A DNA stretch of 32,434 bases, from contig PWYR01000046.1 in assembly GCA_003567775.1 (NCBI GenBank), positions 1-32,434 on the forward strand. Direction: 5' to 3'. Source of the stretch: Ignavibacteriales bacterium (GTDB lineage Bacteria > Bacteroidota > Ignavibacteria > T3Sed10-11). Shown here in pieces: positions 7,765-16,313 of this stretch. Below the pieces are notes generated by a model. The model was not told where the DNA came from. It made no database searches and saw only the letters and a program-made list of their open reading frames with translations. A program made the translations under genes and the position numbers. Positions within the stretch are counted from its first letter, which is position 1. The number at the start of each line of letters is the position of its first letter.

Positions 7765-8697
7765 ATGGATAAGTTAGCACATTTTCGTTATTGTAATTAT
7801 CATCCAAATAGTAATAAGGCAGACATTATAGTCGACTCGCCCGCGGCGGCAAAAAACGCGGATAATTTGCCTGTCGGCGATCTGCATATGCATACACATT
7901 ATTCGGACGGTTTTTTTTCTCCGAAAGAGGTGGTTTATAAAGCAAAAAAGATTGGTCTTTCTGTTATAGCCATTACCGATCACGACTCTGTAAATGGAAT
8001 TAATGAAGCAATTGAAGCCGGTGTAGCATGCAATATCAATGTCATCCCCGGTATTGAGCTGAGTGCAATGTACGGAGAACGAGAGGTTCATATTCTCGGA
8101 TACTTCATAAACCATCGGAGTCCGGAATTGAATGAGTACCTAAAATTTTTCCGTGCAGAGCGTGTAAAGCGCGCTCGCGAAATGGTGCGTCGATTAAATA
8201 ATCTAAAAATACCGGTCGCTTTTGATTCGATTATGCAGAATGCAGAAGGGCGCTCGATAGGCAGACCGCACATCGCTGCTGCCGTGCTCGAAACAGGAAG
8301 CGTTAAATCGTACCTTGAGGTTTTTCATAAATATATCGGTTTCGGTTGTCCGGCGTATGTCGAAAAATATCGTCTCGAAGTCAATGATGCGGTTGCAATG
8401 ATTTCTAAAGCCGGTGGATTATCATTTATTGCACATCCCGAAAGCATCCGGGATACTACGAATGATACGGTGCTATTTGAAGTTATCAAAACCGGAGTCG
8501 ACGGTATCGAAACAATTCACCCATCGTTAAATAAGCAGAAATCGATGTACTATCGCGGCATTGCACAGGAATATTACCTGCTCGAAAGCGGCGGCTCCGA
8601 TTTCCATGGCGGTAAGCGGGGTGATGAAGATCATATCGGACGGTACGGAATTCCGCTTGAGTATATCGATGCGATGCAAACACGGCTTGTTGCCTAA
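7765..8697 (+). CDS. PHP-domain metal-dependent phosphoesterase
   Basis: The 310-residue protein shows the PHP metal-binding motifs in order: DLHMHTHYSDG (39-49), ITDHDS (70-75), GIELS (96-100), a HILGYF strand (109-114), GRPH (166-169), AHPES (223-227) and GSDFHG (277-282). This order is that of the YciV/RNase AM and nucleoside-bisphosphate phosphatase branch, which acts on 5'-phosphorylated oligonucleotides or 3',5'-bisphosphates; the substrate here is inferred only from that likeness. The first 36 residues precede the PHP fold and have no counterpart that I recognise. The ribosome-binding site is weak, so the true start is uncertain. It lies 17 bases after the second Crp/Fnr gene and 25 before ribH. 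Confidence 0.87.
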   Translation: MDKLAHFRYCNYHPNSNKADIIVDSPAAAKNADNLPVGDLHMHTHYSDGFFSPKEVVYKAKKIGLSVIAITDHDSVNGINEAIEAGVACNINVIPGIELSAMYGEREVHILGYFINHRSPELNEYLKFFRAERVKRAREMVRRLNNLKIPVAFDSIMQNAEGRSIGRPHIAAAVLETGSVKSYLEVFHKYIGFGCPAYVEKYRLEVNDAVAMISKAGGLSFIAHPESIRDTTNDTVLFEVIKTGVDGIETIHPSLNKQKSMYYRGIAQEYYLLESGGSDFHGGKRGDEDHIGRYGIPLEYIDAMQTRLVA

Positions 8698-8722
8698 TAA
8701 CAAATGATAAGGAAGAACTTTC

Positions 8723-9184
8723 ATGATTGTTCAAGGATCACTAAACGCTCAGGGACTTCGGTTTGCAATTGTCATTAGCAGATTTAACGAAACAATTTCT
8801 GTGCGATTGCTTGACGGCGCTAAAGATTGCATTCTACGTCACGGCGGCGCCGAAGACTCAGTAGCAGTTTTTTATTGCCCGGGCTCCTTCGAGATACCGG
8901 TCGTCGCGCAACGGCTGAGTAAGTCGGGAAAATATGATGCTATAATTTGCATCGGCGCCGTAATCCGGGGCGAGACGCCGCATTTCGATTACATCGCTGC
9001 CGAAGCCGCAAAAGGTGTTGCACAGGTAGCACTTAGCGGCGGTTGTCCCGTTATGTTCGGTATTCTTACCGCCGATACAACCGAGCAAGCAATGGAACGT
9101 TCGGGCGGTAAAGCCGGAAACCGAGGGTGGGATGCGGCTCTCGGTGCTATAGAAATGGTTCGATTGTTGGAGCAAATAAAATAA
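8723..9184 (+). CDS. ribH: 6,7-dimethyl-8-ribityllumazine synthase
   Basis: At 153 residues the protein has the normal length. It carries the substrate-site motifs: SRFNE (19-23), PGSFEIP (53-59), GAVIRGETPHFDY (78-90) with the catalytic-type histidine at 87, and FGILTADTTEQAMERSGG (112-129) with the phosphate-binding arginine at 126. The enzyme condenses the ribityl-aminopyrimidine with dihydroxybutanone phosphate in the penultimate step of riboflavin synthesis and usually assembles as pentamers or a 60-mer shell. AGGAAG lies a suitable distance before the ATG. No other riboflavin gene is in the window, and I see no FMN riboswitch upstream. Confidence 0.95.
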   Translation: MIVQGSLNAQGLRFAIVISRFNETISVRLLDGAKDCILRHGGAEDSVAVFYCPGSFEIPVVAQRLSKSGKYDAIICIGAVIRGETPHFDYIAAEAAKGVAQVALSGGCPVMFGILTADTTEQAMERSGGKAGNRGWDAALGAIEMVRLLEQIK

Positions 9185-9206
9185 GATTGAATGGAGTAAT
9201 GTGGGG

Positions 9207-11471
9207 ATGAGAAATTCCGTGATTCTGTTTGTTGGATTTGTCATTATAAGTTGTGTTGTACCTCAGTTTCTTTTTGCGGGTAGTGAAAACTGGAGAAACT
9301 ACACGGCAATGCACGAAGCGCGCGCCGCGATACAGCTTGATGACGTACTTTACGTAGTAACGAGCGGTGGAATGTTTGGTTACATGAATAACGGAGAAAT
9401 AATCGAGACACTGACAACCTCCGAAGGATTATCGGCGATTGATTTAACCGCGGTTGCCGTTGATGCCGACGGTATGATCTGGATTGGCGCTAAAGGTGGT
9501 TATATCGACGGCTATAACCCGAAAGATCGTTCATGGAGAAGAGTTACCGATATTACCCGCGCGGATTTTCCGCTGCGGGATATTACCACGCTCGCAACCC
9601 GGGGCGATACTCTCTATGTCGGCTCAAGCTTCGGTGTTAGCATATACTCCATATCAAGGAACGAGTTTAACGACTCCTACATTAAGCTCGGCACATTTCC
9701 GACGCAGACTCCAGTTACCTCTATAGCATACGATGACACCTATTTGTGGATCGGAACAACACGCGGTGTTGCACGCGGTGAGATTAACGATCCGCTGCTT
9801 GCCGCCCCCGATCGATGGACCACCTACTCAACCGGAGATAATATTCCACACGAACAAGTCAATGATGTAATCATTAAAAACGGCGTACCATTTGTTGCGA
9901 CTCCCAATGGTATAGTCTGGTATAACGGCACGGTGTGGTCGGTAGTCGATGGTTTTACCGGCTCTGATGTACGCGCTCTGAAAGTATTCGACTCATCAAT
10001 TTTTGCAGCTACTGCACGTGATATTTATACCCTCACTCAAAGTGGAATAACCGGAACATACGGTCCACGGTTGCCGGGAGAAATTTATACCATCGTCCAA
10101 TATCAAAACGATGTTATCGGTGTGACGACCGATAGTGGAATTGCCCGGCTTGTCGGGAATGACTGGGTGACAATTATACCGGATGGTCCCGAAACAAACA
10201 TATTAACGCATCTATTTGTGGATCAGGAGAGCAGAATCTGGATTGCTACCGGTACGGGAGCGTTCGGGAGAGGTTTTTATAGATATGATCCCTCGGCAGA
10301 GTCCGGTGAACAATGGAAAACGTACACAGTACAAAAGTACGGTGAATTGCTTTCGAATGCTTATTACCGTGTGTCTGGAACATCCGACGGTACCATCTGG
10401 GCAAGTTCGTGGGGACGCGGCATTACCGCCGTCAAACCGGATGGAAGTTTACGTAATTTTTATCTTGACGACGGATTGGTTGGTATTACAACAAGTCCGG
10501 AGTTTGTGGTAACAGGTAAAGCGGCGGAAGATAGTGAGGGGAATATTTGGTTATCGCTTTATAATATGTCAGACGGTAGACCGCTTGCGAAGTGGGACCC
10601 GGACACGGATTCATTTACATTTTTCCGAAATGAACGAAATACAAATGCCATGCAGCTCGGGGATATTATCATCGATCGTTACGATACTAAATGGATAATT
10701 TCCTCGTTTTCAAGCACATTGGGCGGGCAGGACGGTTTGTTTTATTTTAATGATAATGAACCGATCGGCAGCAATATCGGCGGCTGGGGGGTGGTTACAA
10801 CGGCGCACGGGCTTCCTTCAAACTCGATAAATGCAGTTACGAAGGATAACAGAGGTGAGATATGGATCGGCACCAATCAAGGGCTATCGGTAATTATAAA
10901 CACGCGTGAACCTCAGACATCTGTCCGCGATATTTTTACGTTGCAAGATCATGTTATCAATGCAATCGAAGTCGATCCGCTCAACCGGAAATGGGTAGGA
11001 ACACAGGAAGGTGTTTTTCTCCTGTCGCCTGACGGAACGCAATTGCTTGAGCAATACAATGTGCGCAATACCAATAACAAGCTTGTTGCCGACGATGTTC
11101 TCTCGATTGCATTTGATGACAATACGGGAATAATATATTTCGGTACCGACCAGGGGATATCGAGTTTGCAAACCGTCGCCGTCGCCCCGAAAGTTGCATT
11201 TGATGAACTTTTTATATCCCCGAATCCATATCGTATGCCGGCAGAATACGAGATGAAAATCGACGGGCTGGTGCGTAATGCATCGGTGAAGATATTGTCT
11301 GTCGACGGTAGATTGGTCAGGTCGTTTGAATCTCCGGGCGGAAGGATTGCTTATTGGGACGGGAGAGACGATATCGGGAGACAGGTTGCCAGCGGCGTTT
11401 ATATCGTCGTCGGTATTTCAGAGGACGGCGCCGAAGTCGGTAAGTCCAAAGTGACTGTGATAAGGAGGTGA
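9207..11471 (+). CDS. PorZ-like double beta-propeller protein with C-terminal sorting-type domain
   Basis: A signal peptide (MRNSVILFVGFVIISCV..., ending near LFAG-SENW) is followed by ENWRNYTAMHEARAAI..., then TSGGMFGYMNNG and TSEGLSAIDLTAVAVDADGMIWIGAKGG. This matches the opening blades of PorZ, the surface component of the type IX secretion system involved in processing and lipopolysaccharide attachment of cargo. Blades of the two-component-regulator type repeat throughout (IWIGTNQGLS, KWVGTQEGVF, IYFGTDQGIS), enough for two propellers. The last 85 residues (from SPNPYRMPAEYEMKI to the end) form a FlgD/T9SS-type C-terminal sandwich with SVDGRLVRSF and GRQVASGVYIV. Total length, about 754, is near that of PorZ. 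GTG 9201 is an alternative start; ATG 9207 is 10 bases from GGAG (9193-9196). It could instead be another propeller cargo protein. Confidence 0.7.
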   Translation: MRNSVILFVGFVIISCVVPQFLFAGSENWRNYTAMHEARAAIQLDDVLYVVTSGGMFGYMNNGEIIETLTTSEGLSAIDLTAVAVDADGMIWIGAKGGYIDGYNPKDRSWRRVTDITRADFPLRDITTLATRGDTLYVGSSFGVSIYSISRNEFNDSYIKLGTFPTQTPVTSIAYDDTYLWIGTTRGVARGEINDPLLAAPDRWTTYSTGDNIPHEQVNDVIIKNGVPFVATPNGIVWYNGTVWSVVDGFTGSDVRALKVFDSSIFAATARDIYTLTQSGITGTYGPRLPGEIYTIVQYQNDVIGVTTDSGIARLVGNDWVTIIPDGPETNILTHLFVDQESRIWIATGTGAFGRGFYRYDPSAESGEQWKTYTVQKYGELLSNAYYRVSGTSDGTIWASSWGRGITAVKPDGSLRNFYLDDGLVGITTSPEFVVTGKAAEDSEGNIWLSLYNMSDGRPLAKWDPDTDSFTFFRNERNTNAMQLGDIIIDRYDTKWIISSFSSTLGGQDGLFYFNDNEPIGSNIGGWGVVTTAHGLPSNSINAVTKDNRGEIWIGTNQGLSVIINTREPQTSVRDIFTLQDHVINAIEVDPLNRKWVGTQEGVFLLSPDGTQLLEQYNVRNTNNKLVADDVLSIAFDDNTGIIYFGTDQGISSLQTVAVAPKVAFDELFISPNPYRMPAEYEMKIDGLVRNASVKILSVDGRLVRSFESPGGRIAYWDGRDDIGRQVASGVYIVVGISEDGAEVGKSKVTVIRR

Positions 11472-11545
11472 TTGTTGCGAATTATGTGTTACTAACTCTA
11501 ATAAACCACTAATATGTACCATGATAAACGAGGAGGAGGTTGACC

Positions 11546-11824
11546 TTGGAAAATAATTACAATGAAGAAATCTTTACCAAACGTGTTCGTGCCGGTAAAC
11601 GGACATATTTTTTTGATGTAAAAGCGACGAAATCTCAAAAAGACTTTTACATCACAATTACCGAAAGCAAGCGTATCGGTGAGAACAGCTATGAGAAGCA
11701 CAAAGTTTTTCTGTATAAGGAAGATTTTGATAAGTTCATCGATGCTCTCGGCGAGACAGTCGAACATGTGAAAACCGAATTACTGGCGCGAGTAAACGGT
11801 GAAGATCAATCTGTCTCGACGTAA
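11546..11824 (+). CDS. DUF3276 / PUR-domain nucleic-acid-binding protein
   Basis: The protein begins MENNYNEEIFTKRVRAGKRTYFFDVKAT and continues with FYITITESKR and YEKHKVFLYKEDFDKFIDAL, the pattern of the DUF3276 family of FCB bacteria. These are small PUR-alpha-like proteins that bind single-stranded DNA or RNA. The start is a TTG at 11546, six bases after an exceptionally strong AGGAGGAGG (11531-11539). The in-frame TTG at 11540 abuts that site and cannot be used with it. The rare start together with a perfect ribosome site may set expression. Length is about 92 residues, normal for the family. A strong terminator follows (11873-11905). Confidence 0.88.
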   Translation: MENNYNEEIFTKRVRAGKRTYFFDVKATKSQKDFYITITESKRIGENSYEKHKVFLYKEDFDKFIDALGETVEHVKTELLARVNGEDQSVST

Positions 11825-11872
11825 CAATCCATGGTCACATTATTACGCCTGAGAAAAGGCGCGTGGCTTCGA

Positions 11873-11905
11873 CCCTCTCTCCCGTAGAACGGAGAGAGGG
11901 TTTTT
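11873..11905 (+). terminator. Rho-independent terminator after the DUF3276 gene
   Basis: CCCTCTCTCC (11873-11882) pairs perfectly with GGAGAGAGGG (11891-11900) around an 8-base loop, followed by five T. It ends the plus-strand unit. The minus-strand DUF971 gene ends 4 bases further on, at 11909. Confidence 0.9.
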
Positions 11906-11908
11906 CTA

Positions 11909-12217
11909 TTATTGCTTTTTACATTCCTTACACTGACATAAGTTTCTCAGGATCTCAAAGGTATAGATGCCTGTATCATGTCCATCCTGCCATGTGATTT
12001 GAATTGCATACTGTCCGACTTGTTTTACACCGGTAAGTGCGTATTTTCCCTCTTCATATAACGGCAGCATTGTACTGCTTTGATCACGGTACTCATTGCA
12101 TGTTGCACAGGGGCAATTATCTCGTAATACCTGGAATGGATAGACACTTATGTGTCCGTCATCCCATGTTATGGTAAGTTCGGCATCGCCTGATCGATGA
12201 ATGCGGGTTGGTCTCAT
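11909..12217 (-). CDS. DUF971 (GBBH-like N-terminal domain) protein
   Basis: The 102-residue protein is a single DUF971 domain, the fold also found at the N-terminus of gamma-butyrobetaine hydroxylase and at the end of some Mrp/ApbC iron-sulfur carriers. Two matching CxCxxC clusters are visible: CPCATC (35-40) and CQCKEC (94-99), suited to binding zinc or an iron-sulfur cluster. Also visible are ITWDDGH and ITWQDGH, a pair of similar strands. The stand-alone protein's role is not established; metal or iron-sulfur handling is inferred. Its start overlaps the stop of the upstream 71-residue gene as ATGA, so the two are translationally coupled. Confidence 0.88.
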   Translation of the reverse strand: MRPTRIHRSGDAELTITWDDGHISVYPFQVLRDNCPCATCNEYRDQSSTMLPLYEEGKYALTGVKQVGQYAIQITWQDGHDTGIYTFEILRNLCQCKECKKQ

Positions 12218-12429
12218 TTTTTAAACGGATCGATAAATTGTTTCCGCGGTCTATTTATATAGTACTTTTCATGCAGCTCAGATAGACGTTTCATCGATAA
12301 ACTATCGAGTTCTTCATCGTCCTTATGGCGTTTCATAAACATCCGAAAATCCTCAAGCTCATCACGAGTCATTTTGTGCTCGAAATCGCGGAGGATTTCT
12401 ATCATTTCCTTTTGTTCTTTGAATGACAT
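12214..12429 (-). CDS. Small charged protein of unknown function
   Basis: The 71-residue protein is rich in Lys, Glu and Asp and is probably all helical (MSFKEQKEMIEILRDFEHKM, then RDELEDFRMFMKRHKDDEEL). I recognise no family. It has no signal peptide or membrane segment. The 4-base ATGA overlap with the DUF971 gene and the lack of another use for this stretch support it as a real gene. GAGG lies about 10 bases before the ATG. It may be a partner of the DUF971 protein. Confidence 0.65.
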   Translation of the reverse strand: MSFKEQKEMIEILRDFEHKMTRDELEDFRMFMKRHKDDEELDSLSMKRLSELHEKYYINRPRKQFIDPFKK

Positions 12430-12515
12430 AAGTTATAACCTCTATTATTGTTTACAAAATAATTTGATGACAAGATAATTTGTTAATTATTTTTTAATAT
12501 TGTTTTAAAGGTGAT

Positions 12516-12999
12516 TTAGTCACGATTAAAATTGATCCATTGTATTGCCTCTAATGGTGTATATTGGATAAATCGGTTGATATTTTTCTCATATGATATA
12601 GCCCTATGTTTAATAGAGGATATATGAAATGCGATTTGTGGATTTAGCATGTGTACTTTTTGCTTTCCTAAATATCTTGAACCGTTGGTAATATCAATTT
12701 TCCTCACCACACTATTTAGCGGTTTTCAATTCATATATTATTGCATTTTCGACTATTAAATCTGCATAATATGTTTTGCTGAAATCTATGTGTAAAACTT
12801 GTATGGGTACCTCTATCTTTATATTATTAAAACCTGATTTTATACAACGATCGGCCAATTCATTCTGATAAATTTTCTCACTCCAGAATCTACCCATATC
12901 GCGATGAATTGAGAATATTAATCCGATAATTTCGTAGTCAATTGAATAAAATTCATTATCCGATATAGAATTAACGTCGGTGTTATGATATATGGGCAT
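12516..12999 (-). pseudogene. GxxExxY protein, decayed by internal deletion and frameshift
   Basis: Reading from 12999 on the minus strand, about 95 residues match the GxxExxY family: YEIIGLIFSIHRDMGRFWSEKIYQNELA, then KTYYADLIVENAIIYELKTAK, a PD-(D/E)xK-like core. A stop at 12712-12714 ends that frame. A second frame at once continues SVVRKIDITNGSRYLGKQKV, then NPQIAFHISSIKH and PLEAIQWINFNRD, which resembles the distal end of long (about 250-residue) GxxExxY proteins. About 90 middle residues are missing, so this looks like a deletion plus frameshift rather than one lost base. Its AT-rich composition and isolated position suggest a remnant of transferred DNA. The function of the family is not established. 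Confidence 0.65.
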
Positions 13000-13020
13000 T
13001 TTTTAAGTATTCTTAAAAAA
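12999..13020. repeat. AT-rich 9-bp inverted repeat
   Basis: TTTTTTAAG (12999-13007) and CTTAAAAAA (13012-13020) form a perfect inverted repeat around 4 bases. It lies between the end of hutU and the start of the decayed GxxExxY gene. It may be a weak hairpin at the hutU 3' end; AT pairs only, so low confidence in a function. Confidence 0.35.
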
Positions 13021-13062
13021 AATAATTTTGCCATTCAATCATTTTGTATAATAGAATTAAGT

Positions 13063-14715
13063 TCACTGACACATCGGTATATTAACGCCGTGTTTCTTAG
13101 CATTCATTATCGCGTGTTCGTAGCCCGCGTCGGCGTGACGGATAATCCCCATACCGGGATCATAGGTCAGGACGCGCTCAAGCCGTCGTTCAGCTTCTTT
13201 CGTACCATCTGCAACGATGACCATACCGGCATGAATAGATAGACCGATACCGACTCCTCCTCCATGATGAACCGACACCCAGCTTGCCCCGCCGATGGTG
13301 TTCATAAGTGCATTGAGGATCGGCCAATCAGCTATGGCATCGCTGCCGTCTTTCATTCCTTCCGTTTCCCGGTTTGGTGAGGCAACCGATCCGCAATCGA
13401 GGTGATCCCGTCCGATGACAATAGGCGCTTTCACTTCGCCCTTTGCCACGAGATCATTGAAAACTTTGCCCATCTTTGCCCGGTCGCCGTAACCAAGCCA
13501 ACATATCCGGCACGGTAGGCCCTGAAATTTAATTTTGTTGCCTGCTTGTTGTATCCATCGGTTGAGAGGTTCGTCGTCGGGAAATGTTTCCAAGACTGCC
13601 CGATCGGTACGATAGATATCGTCAGGATCGCCGCTTAACGCCGCCCAGCGGAACGGACCTTTACCGTCGCAGAAAAGCGGGCGAATAAATTCGGGTACGA
13701 ATCCCGGAATATCGAATGCATTTTCGACACCGCTGTCCTGTGCTTCACCCCGGATATTATTTCCGTAGTCGAACGTTATAGCGCCTTTCTTCTGAAGATC
13801 CAGCATAGCATGAACGTGTGTTGCGATGGAATCCTTTGCACATTTGATGTATTCTTCCGGATTTTTTGTTCTCAGTGCAAGCGCATCTTCATACGAAATG
13901 CCTGCCGGTACATAGCCGTTTAATGTATCATGTGCAGAGGTTTGATCGGTTAATACATCCGGAACTACACCTCGCTTTACGAGTTGCGGCAGTACATCTG
14001 CGGCGTTTGCGAGCAGTCCGACCGAGAGCGCCCTTTTTTCCTTTTTTGCATCGAGAACTATTCTAAGCGCTTCATCAAGATCGGTGCTCATCTCATCAAG
14101 GTAGCCGGTTGTCAATCTTTTTTCAATCCGCGATTTATCAATTTCGATACATAATGCTGCCGCTCCGTTCATTGTTGCAGCGAGCGGTTGTGCGCCGCCC
14201 ATGCCACCAAGTCCGGCTGTTATTAGCAATTTACCCGCAAGTGACCCGTTAAAATATTTTCGTGAACACTCAGCGAATGTTTCATACGTACCCTGTAAGA
14301 TTCCCTGCGTACCGATATAAATCCAGCTCCCGGCGGTCATTTGTCCGTACATCGTAAGCCCTAATCCTTCGAGCCGGCGGAATTCATCCCACGTAGCCCA
14401 TTTCGGTACGAGCATGGAATTGGAAATAATTACACGGGGTGCATCGGTATGAGATTGAAATACTCCGACAGGTTTTCCCGATTGCACGATCAATGTTTCA
14501 TCATTTTCAAGTTCACGTAGACTAAGGATGATCGCTCTGTATGCCTCCCAGTTGCGTGCGGCTTTTCCTGTGCCGCCGTATACGATTAGTTCTTCCGGCT
14601 TTTCGGCAACTTCGGGATCGAGATTATTCATCAACATTCGCAATGCAGCTTCCTGCAGCCATCCTTTGCAACTGATTTCGGTGCCGCGGGGTGCTCTGAT
14701 CATTTTCTTATACAT
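13063..14715 (-). CDS. hutU: Urocanate hydratase (urocanase)
   Basis: The 550-residue protein has the full family length. It shows [14 protein letters not shown] near 46-59, the glycine-rich NAD-site [29 protein letters not shown], the [15 protein letters not shown] region holding the active-site cysteine, and [16 protein letters not shown] near the end. Urocanase uses tightly bound NAD+ to turn urocanate into imidazolone propionate, the second step of histidine breakdown. The start at 14715 is followed by another ATG four codons later. No hutH, hutI or formimidoylglutamate gene lies in the window, so the pathway, if present, is dispersed. A divergent sigma-54 activator lies upstream across a 220-base gap, but nothing shows that it controls this gene. 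Confidence 0.95.
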   Translation of the reverse strand: MYKKMIRAPRGTEISCKGWLQEAALRMLMNNLDPEVAEKPEELIVYGGTGKAARNWEAYRAIILSLRELENDETLIVQSGKPVGVFQSHTDAPRVIISNSMLVPKWATWDEFRRLEGLGLTMYGQMTAGSWIYIGTQGILQGTYETFAECSRKYFNGSLAGKLLITAGLGGMGGAQPLAATMNGAAALCIEIDKSRIEKRLTTGYLDEMSTDLDEALRIVLDAKKEKRALSVGLLANAADVLPQLVKRGVVPDVLTDQTSAHDTLNGYVPAGISYEDALALRTKNPEEYIKCAKDSIATHVHAMLDLQKKGAITFDYGNNIRGEAQDSGVENAFDIPGFVPEFIRPLFCDGKGPFRWAALSGDPDDIYRTDRAVLETFPDDEPLNRWIQQAGNKIKFQGLPCRICWLGYGDRAKMGKVFNDLVAKGEVKAPIVIGRDHLDCGSVASPNRETEGMKDGSDAIADWPILNALMNTIGGASWVSVHHGGGVGIGLSIHAGMVIVADGTKEAERRLERVLTYDPGMGIIRHADAGYEHAIMNAKKHGVNIPMCQ

Positions 14716-14727
14716 CTGAATCTCTTA

Positions 14728-14779
14728 TTATTGTGGATAAATAGAATAAAATACAAAAAGAATTTGTTTACCACAATAA
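14728..14779. repeat. 9-bp inverted repeat upstream of hutU
   Basis: TTATTGTGG (14728-14736) and CCACAATAA (14771-14779) are perfect inverted copies 34 bases apart, inside the leader of hutU. It could be a stem in the leader or a regulator site; only the symmetry is seen. Confidence 0.35.
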
Positions 14780-14935
14780 AAAAATTGTATTAATTCTCCA
14801 TTACTATTGATGATGAGTAAAAATATTTCTATTATGTAATAATTACACACAGTGAAAGTTTTACAAAACAGGACATCCATCAATGCGGCAAATGCCCAAA
14901 TTTGTGTCACATCTAAAATAAGAACTGGTAGATCT

Positions 14936-16312
14936 ATGAAAGTAAAAGGCGAACACATCCTCATTTCCGACGACGAAATCGGTCTGCGTGAGTCATTGCA
15001 CGACCTCCTTACGATGGAGGGCTATAATGTTACCGTGACGGCGAACGGGATAGAAGCAATCAACAAATTGCAAGCCGAGCAGTTTGATATTGCTTTATTA
15101 GATATTAAGATGCCGAAAATTGACGGGATCGAAGTACTTCGATATATGCAACAGAATTGTCCGTTTACGCAGCCGATTATGCTTACAGGTATAGTCGATG
15201 TTAAGCTTGCTGTTGAAGCTATCCGTCTCGGTGCGTATGATTACATTACCAAACCGTATTCATCCGACGATTTGCTGAAGGTTATTAGCCGCGCCCTTGA
15301 GCGGAAAAACCTTCTTATGCAGAACGAGGTAATGAAAACGGAGTTGCAGCGTTTATCCGGCACCTCGGAGATCATCGGCGATGCTTCCAGTTTTAAAAAG
15401 GTTTTACGACTTGCCGCTAAAATTGCACCGACGGAATCGAGTGTAATGATATGCGGACATAGCGGCACCGGGAAAGAACTGATTGCAAACTTTATTTATA
15501 AAAACAGTTTACGTGCCGAGCAACCGTTTGTTGCTTTGAATTGTGCTTCTATTCCCGACAGCCTTATCGAAAGCGAATTATTCGGACATGAAAAAGGAGC
15601 TTTTACCGATGCGGTTCGTCAGAAACAAGGACTGGTCGAAATTGCGAACGGCGGTACATTGTTCCTTGATGAAGTTGGCGATATAAGTTTGTCAATCCAG
15701 CCAAAACTTCTCCGGTTCATTCAAGAGGGTGAATATCGCCGGGTCGGCGGAAATACTGTGTTGCATTCCGATGTTCGTATTATTTCCGCTACGAACAAGC
15801 GGCTCGAGAATGAAGTAACCGCCGGTAAATTTCGTGAAGATTTGTTATACAGATTAAATGTTATAACAATTGATCTGCCGTCGCTTAAAGAACGTAAAGA
15901 AGATATCCCGAAACTTGCTCAATGGTTTATTCAAAAGAAAATGAAAACACGGGTTAAGAAAACATTATCATCAGAGGCGATAGATATGCTGACACGGTAT
16001 GATTGGCCGGGTAATGTCCGGGAGCTTGAAAACGTAATAGAACGGGCAGCAATATTGTCCCATGGAGATGTAATCGAAGCCAAAGATCTTGCGCTGCCGA
16101 GCAGGGTGTTGAGTATGGGGGGTTCTTCAGATGATGGGGATAGCCGTGTCGGTAAACTCGTGCCAATGAAAGATGTGGAACGTGAACACTACTTAAAAGT
16201 GCTCAATACATTGAACTGGAATAAAAGCCAGGCGGCAAAAGTGCTCGGTGTGAGTTTGAAGACGCTGTACACGAAAATTCAACAATATCAGCTCAAGGAA
16301 CGGACTGCGTAA
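14936..16312 (+). CDS. NtrC-family sigma-54-dependent response regulator
   Basis: I start at ATG 14936, because the 28 residues from an upstream GTG (14852) do not belong to the receiver fold. The receiver has acidic residues at 12-13, the phospho-acceptor Asp at 56 (ALLDIKMP), Thr at 84 and Lys at 106. The AAA+ domain has Walker A GHSGTGKE (174-181), a GAFTDA loop (221-226) and Walker B LFLDEVGD (243-250). WPGNVRELE is near 357-365. A Fis-type helix-turn-helix (about 428-451, KSQAAKVLGVSLKTLYTKI) ends the protein. When phosphorylated, such proteins remodel sigma-54 polymerase at -24/-12 promoters. The sixth residue region of the sigma-54-contacting loop is DA instead of GA. No histidine kinase gene is adjacent, so it is an orphan here. 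It converges on hflX with a 1-base gap. Confidence 0.93.
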   Translation: MKVKGEHILISDDEIGLRESLHDLLTMEGYNVTVTANGIEAINKLQAEQFDIALLDIKMPKIDGIEVLRYMQQNCPFTQPIMLTGIVDVKLAVEAIRLGAYDYITKPYSSDDLLKVISRALERKNLLMQNEVMKTELQRLSGTSEIIGDASSFKKVLRLAAKIAPTESSVMICGHSGTGKELIANFIYKNSLRAEQPFVALNCASIPDSLIESELFGHEKGAFTDAVRQKQGLVEIANGGTLFLDEVGDISLSIQPKLLRFIQEGEYRRVGGNTVLHSDVRIISATNKRLENEVTAGKFREDLLYRLNVITIDLPSLKERKEDIPKLAQWFIQKKMKTRVKKTLSSEAIDMLTRYDWPGNVRELENVIERAAILSHGDVIEAKDLALPSRVLSMGGSSDDGDSRVGKLVPMKDVEREHYLKVLNTLNWNKSQAAKVLGVSLKTLYTKIQQYQLKERTA

Positions 16313-16313
16313 A

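Noticed and set aside
12444-12473. Minus-strand promoter (TTGTCA, 18 bases, AATAAT) before the 71-residue gene
   Set aside because: Its transcript would begin downstream of the GAGG ribosome site, so the match is probably chance.
1678-12999. Defence island built from DUF4160/DUF2442 and GxxExxY remnants
   Set aside because: The elements are about 10 kb apart, separated by ordinary genes, and two are broken; no known defence gene is present.
14852-14935. GTG 14852 as start of the sigma-54 activator
   Set aside because: The added 28 residues do not belong to the receiver domain, and the following ATG gives the normal family start.
13063-16312. Histidine-use operon controlled by the neighbouring sigma-54 activator
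   Set aside because: Only hutU is present, I found no -24/-12 promoter in the gap, and divergence alone is not evidence of control.
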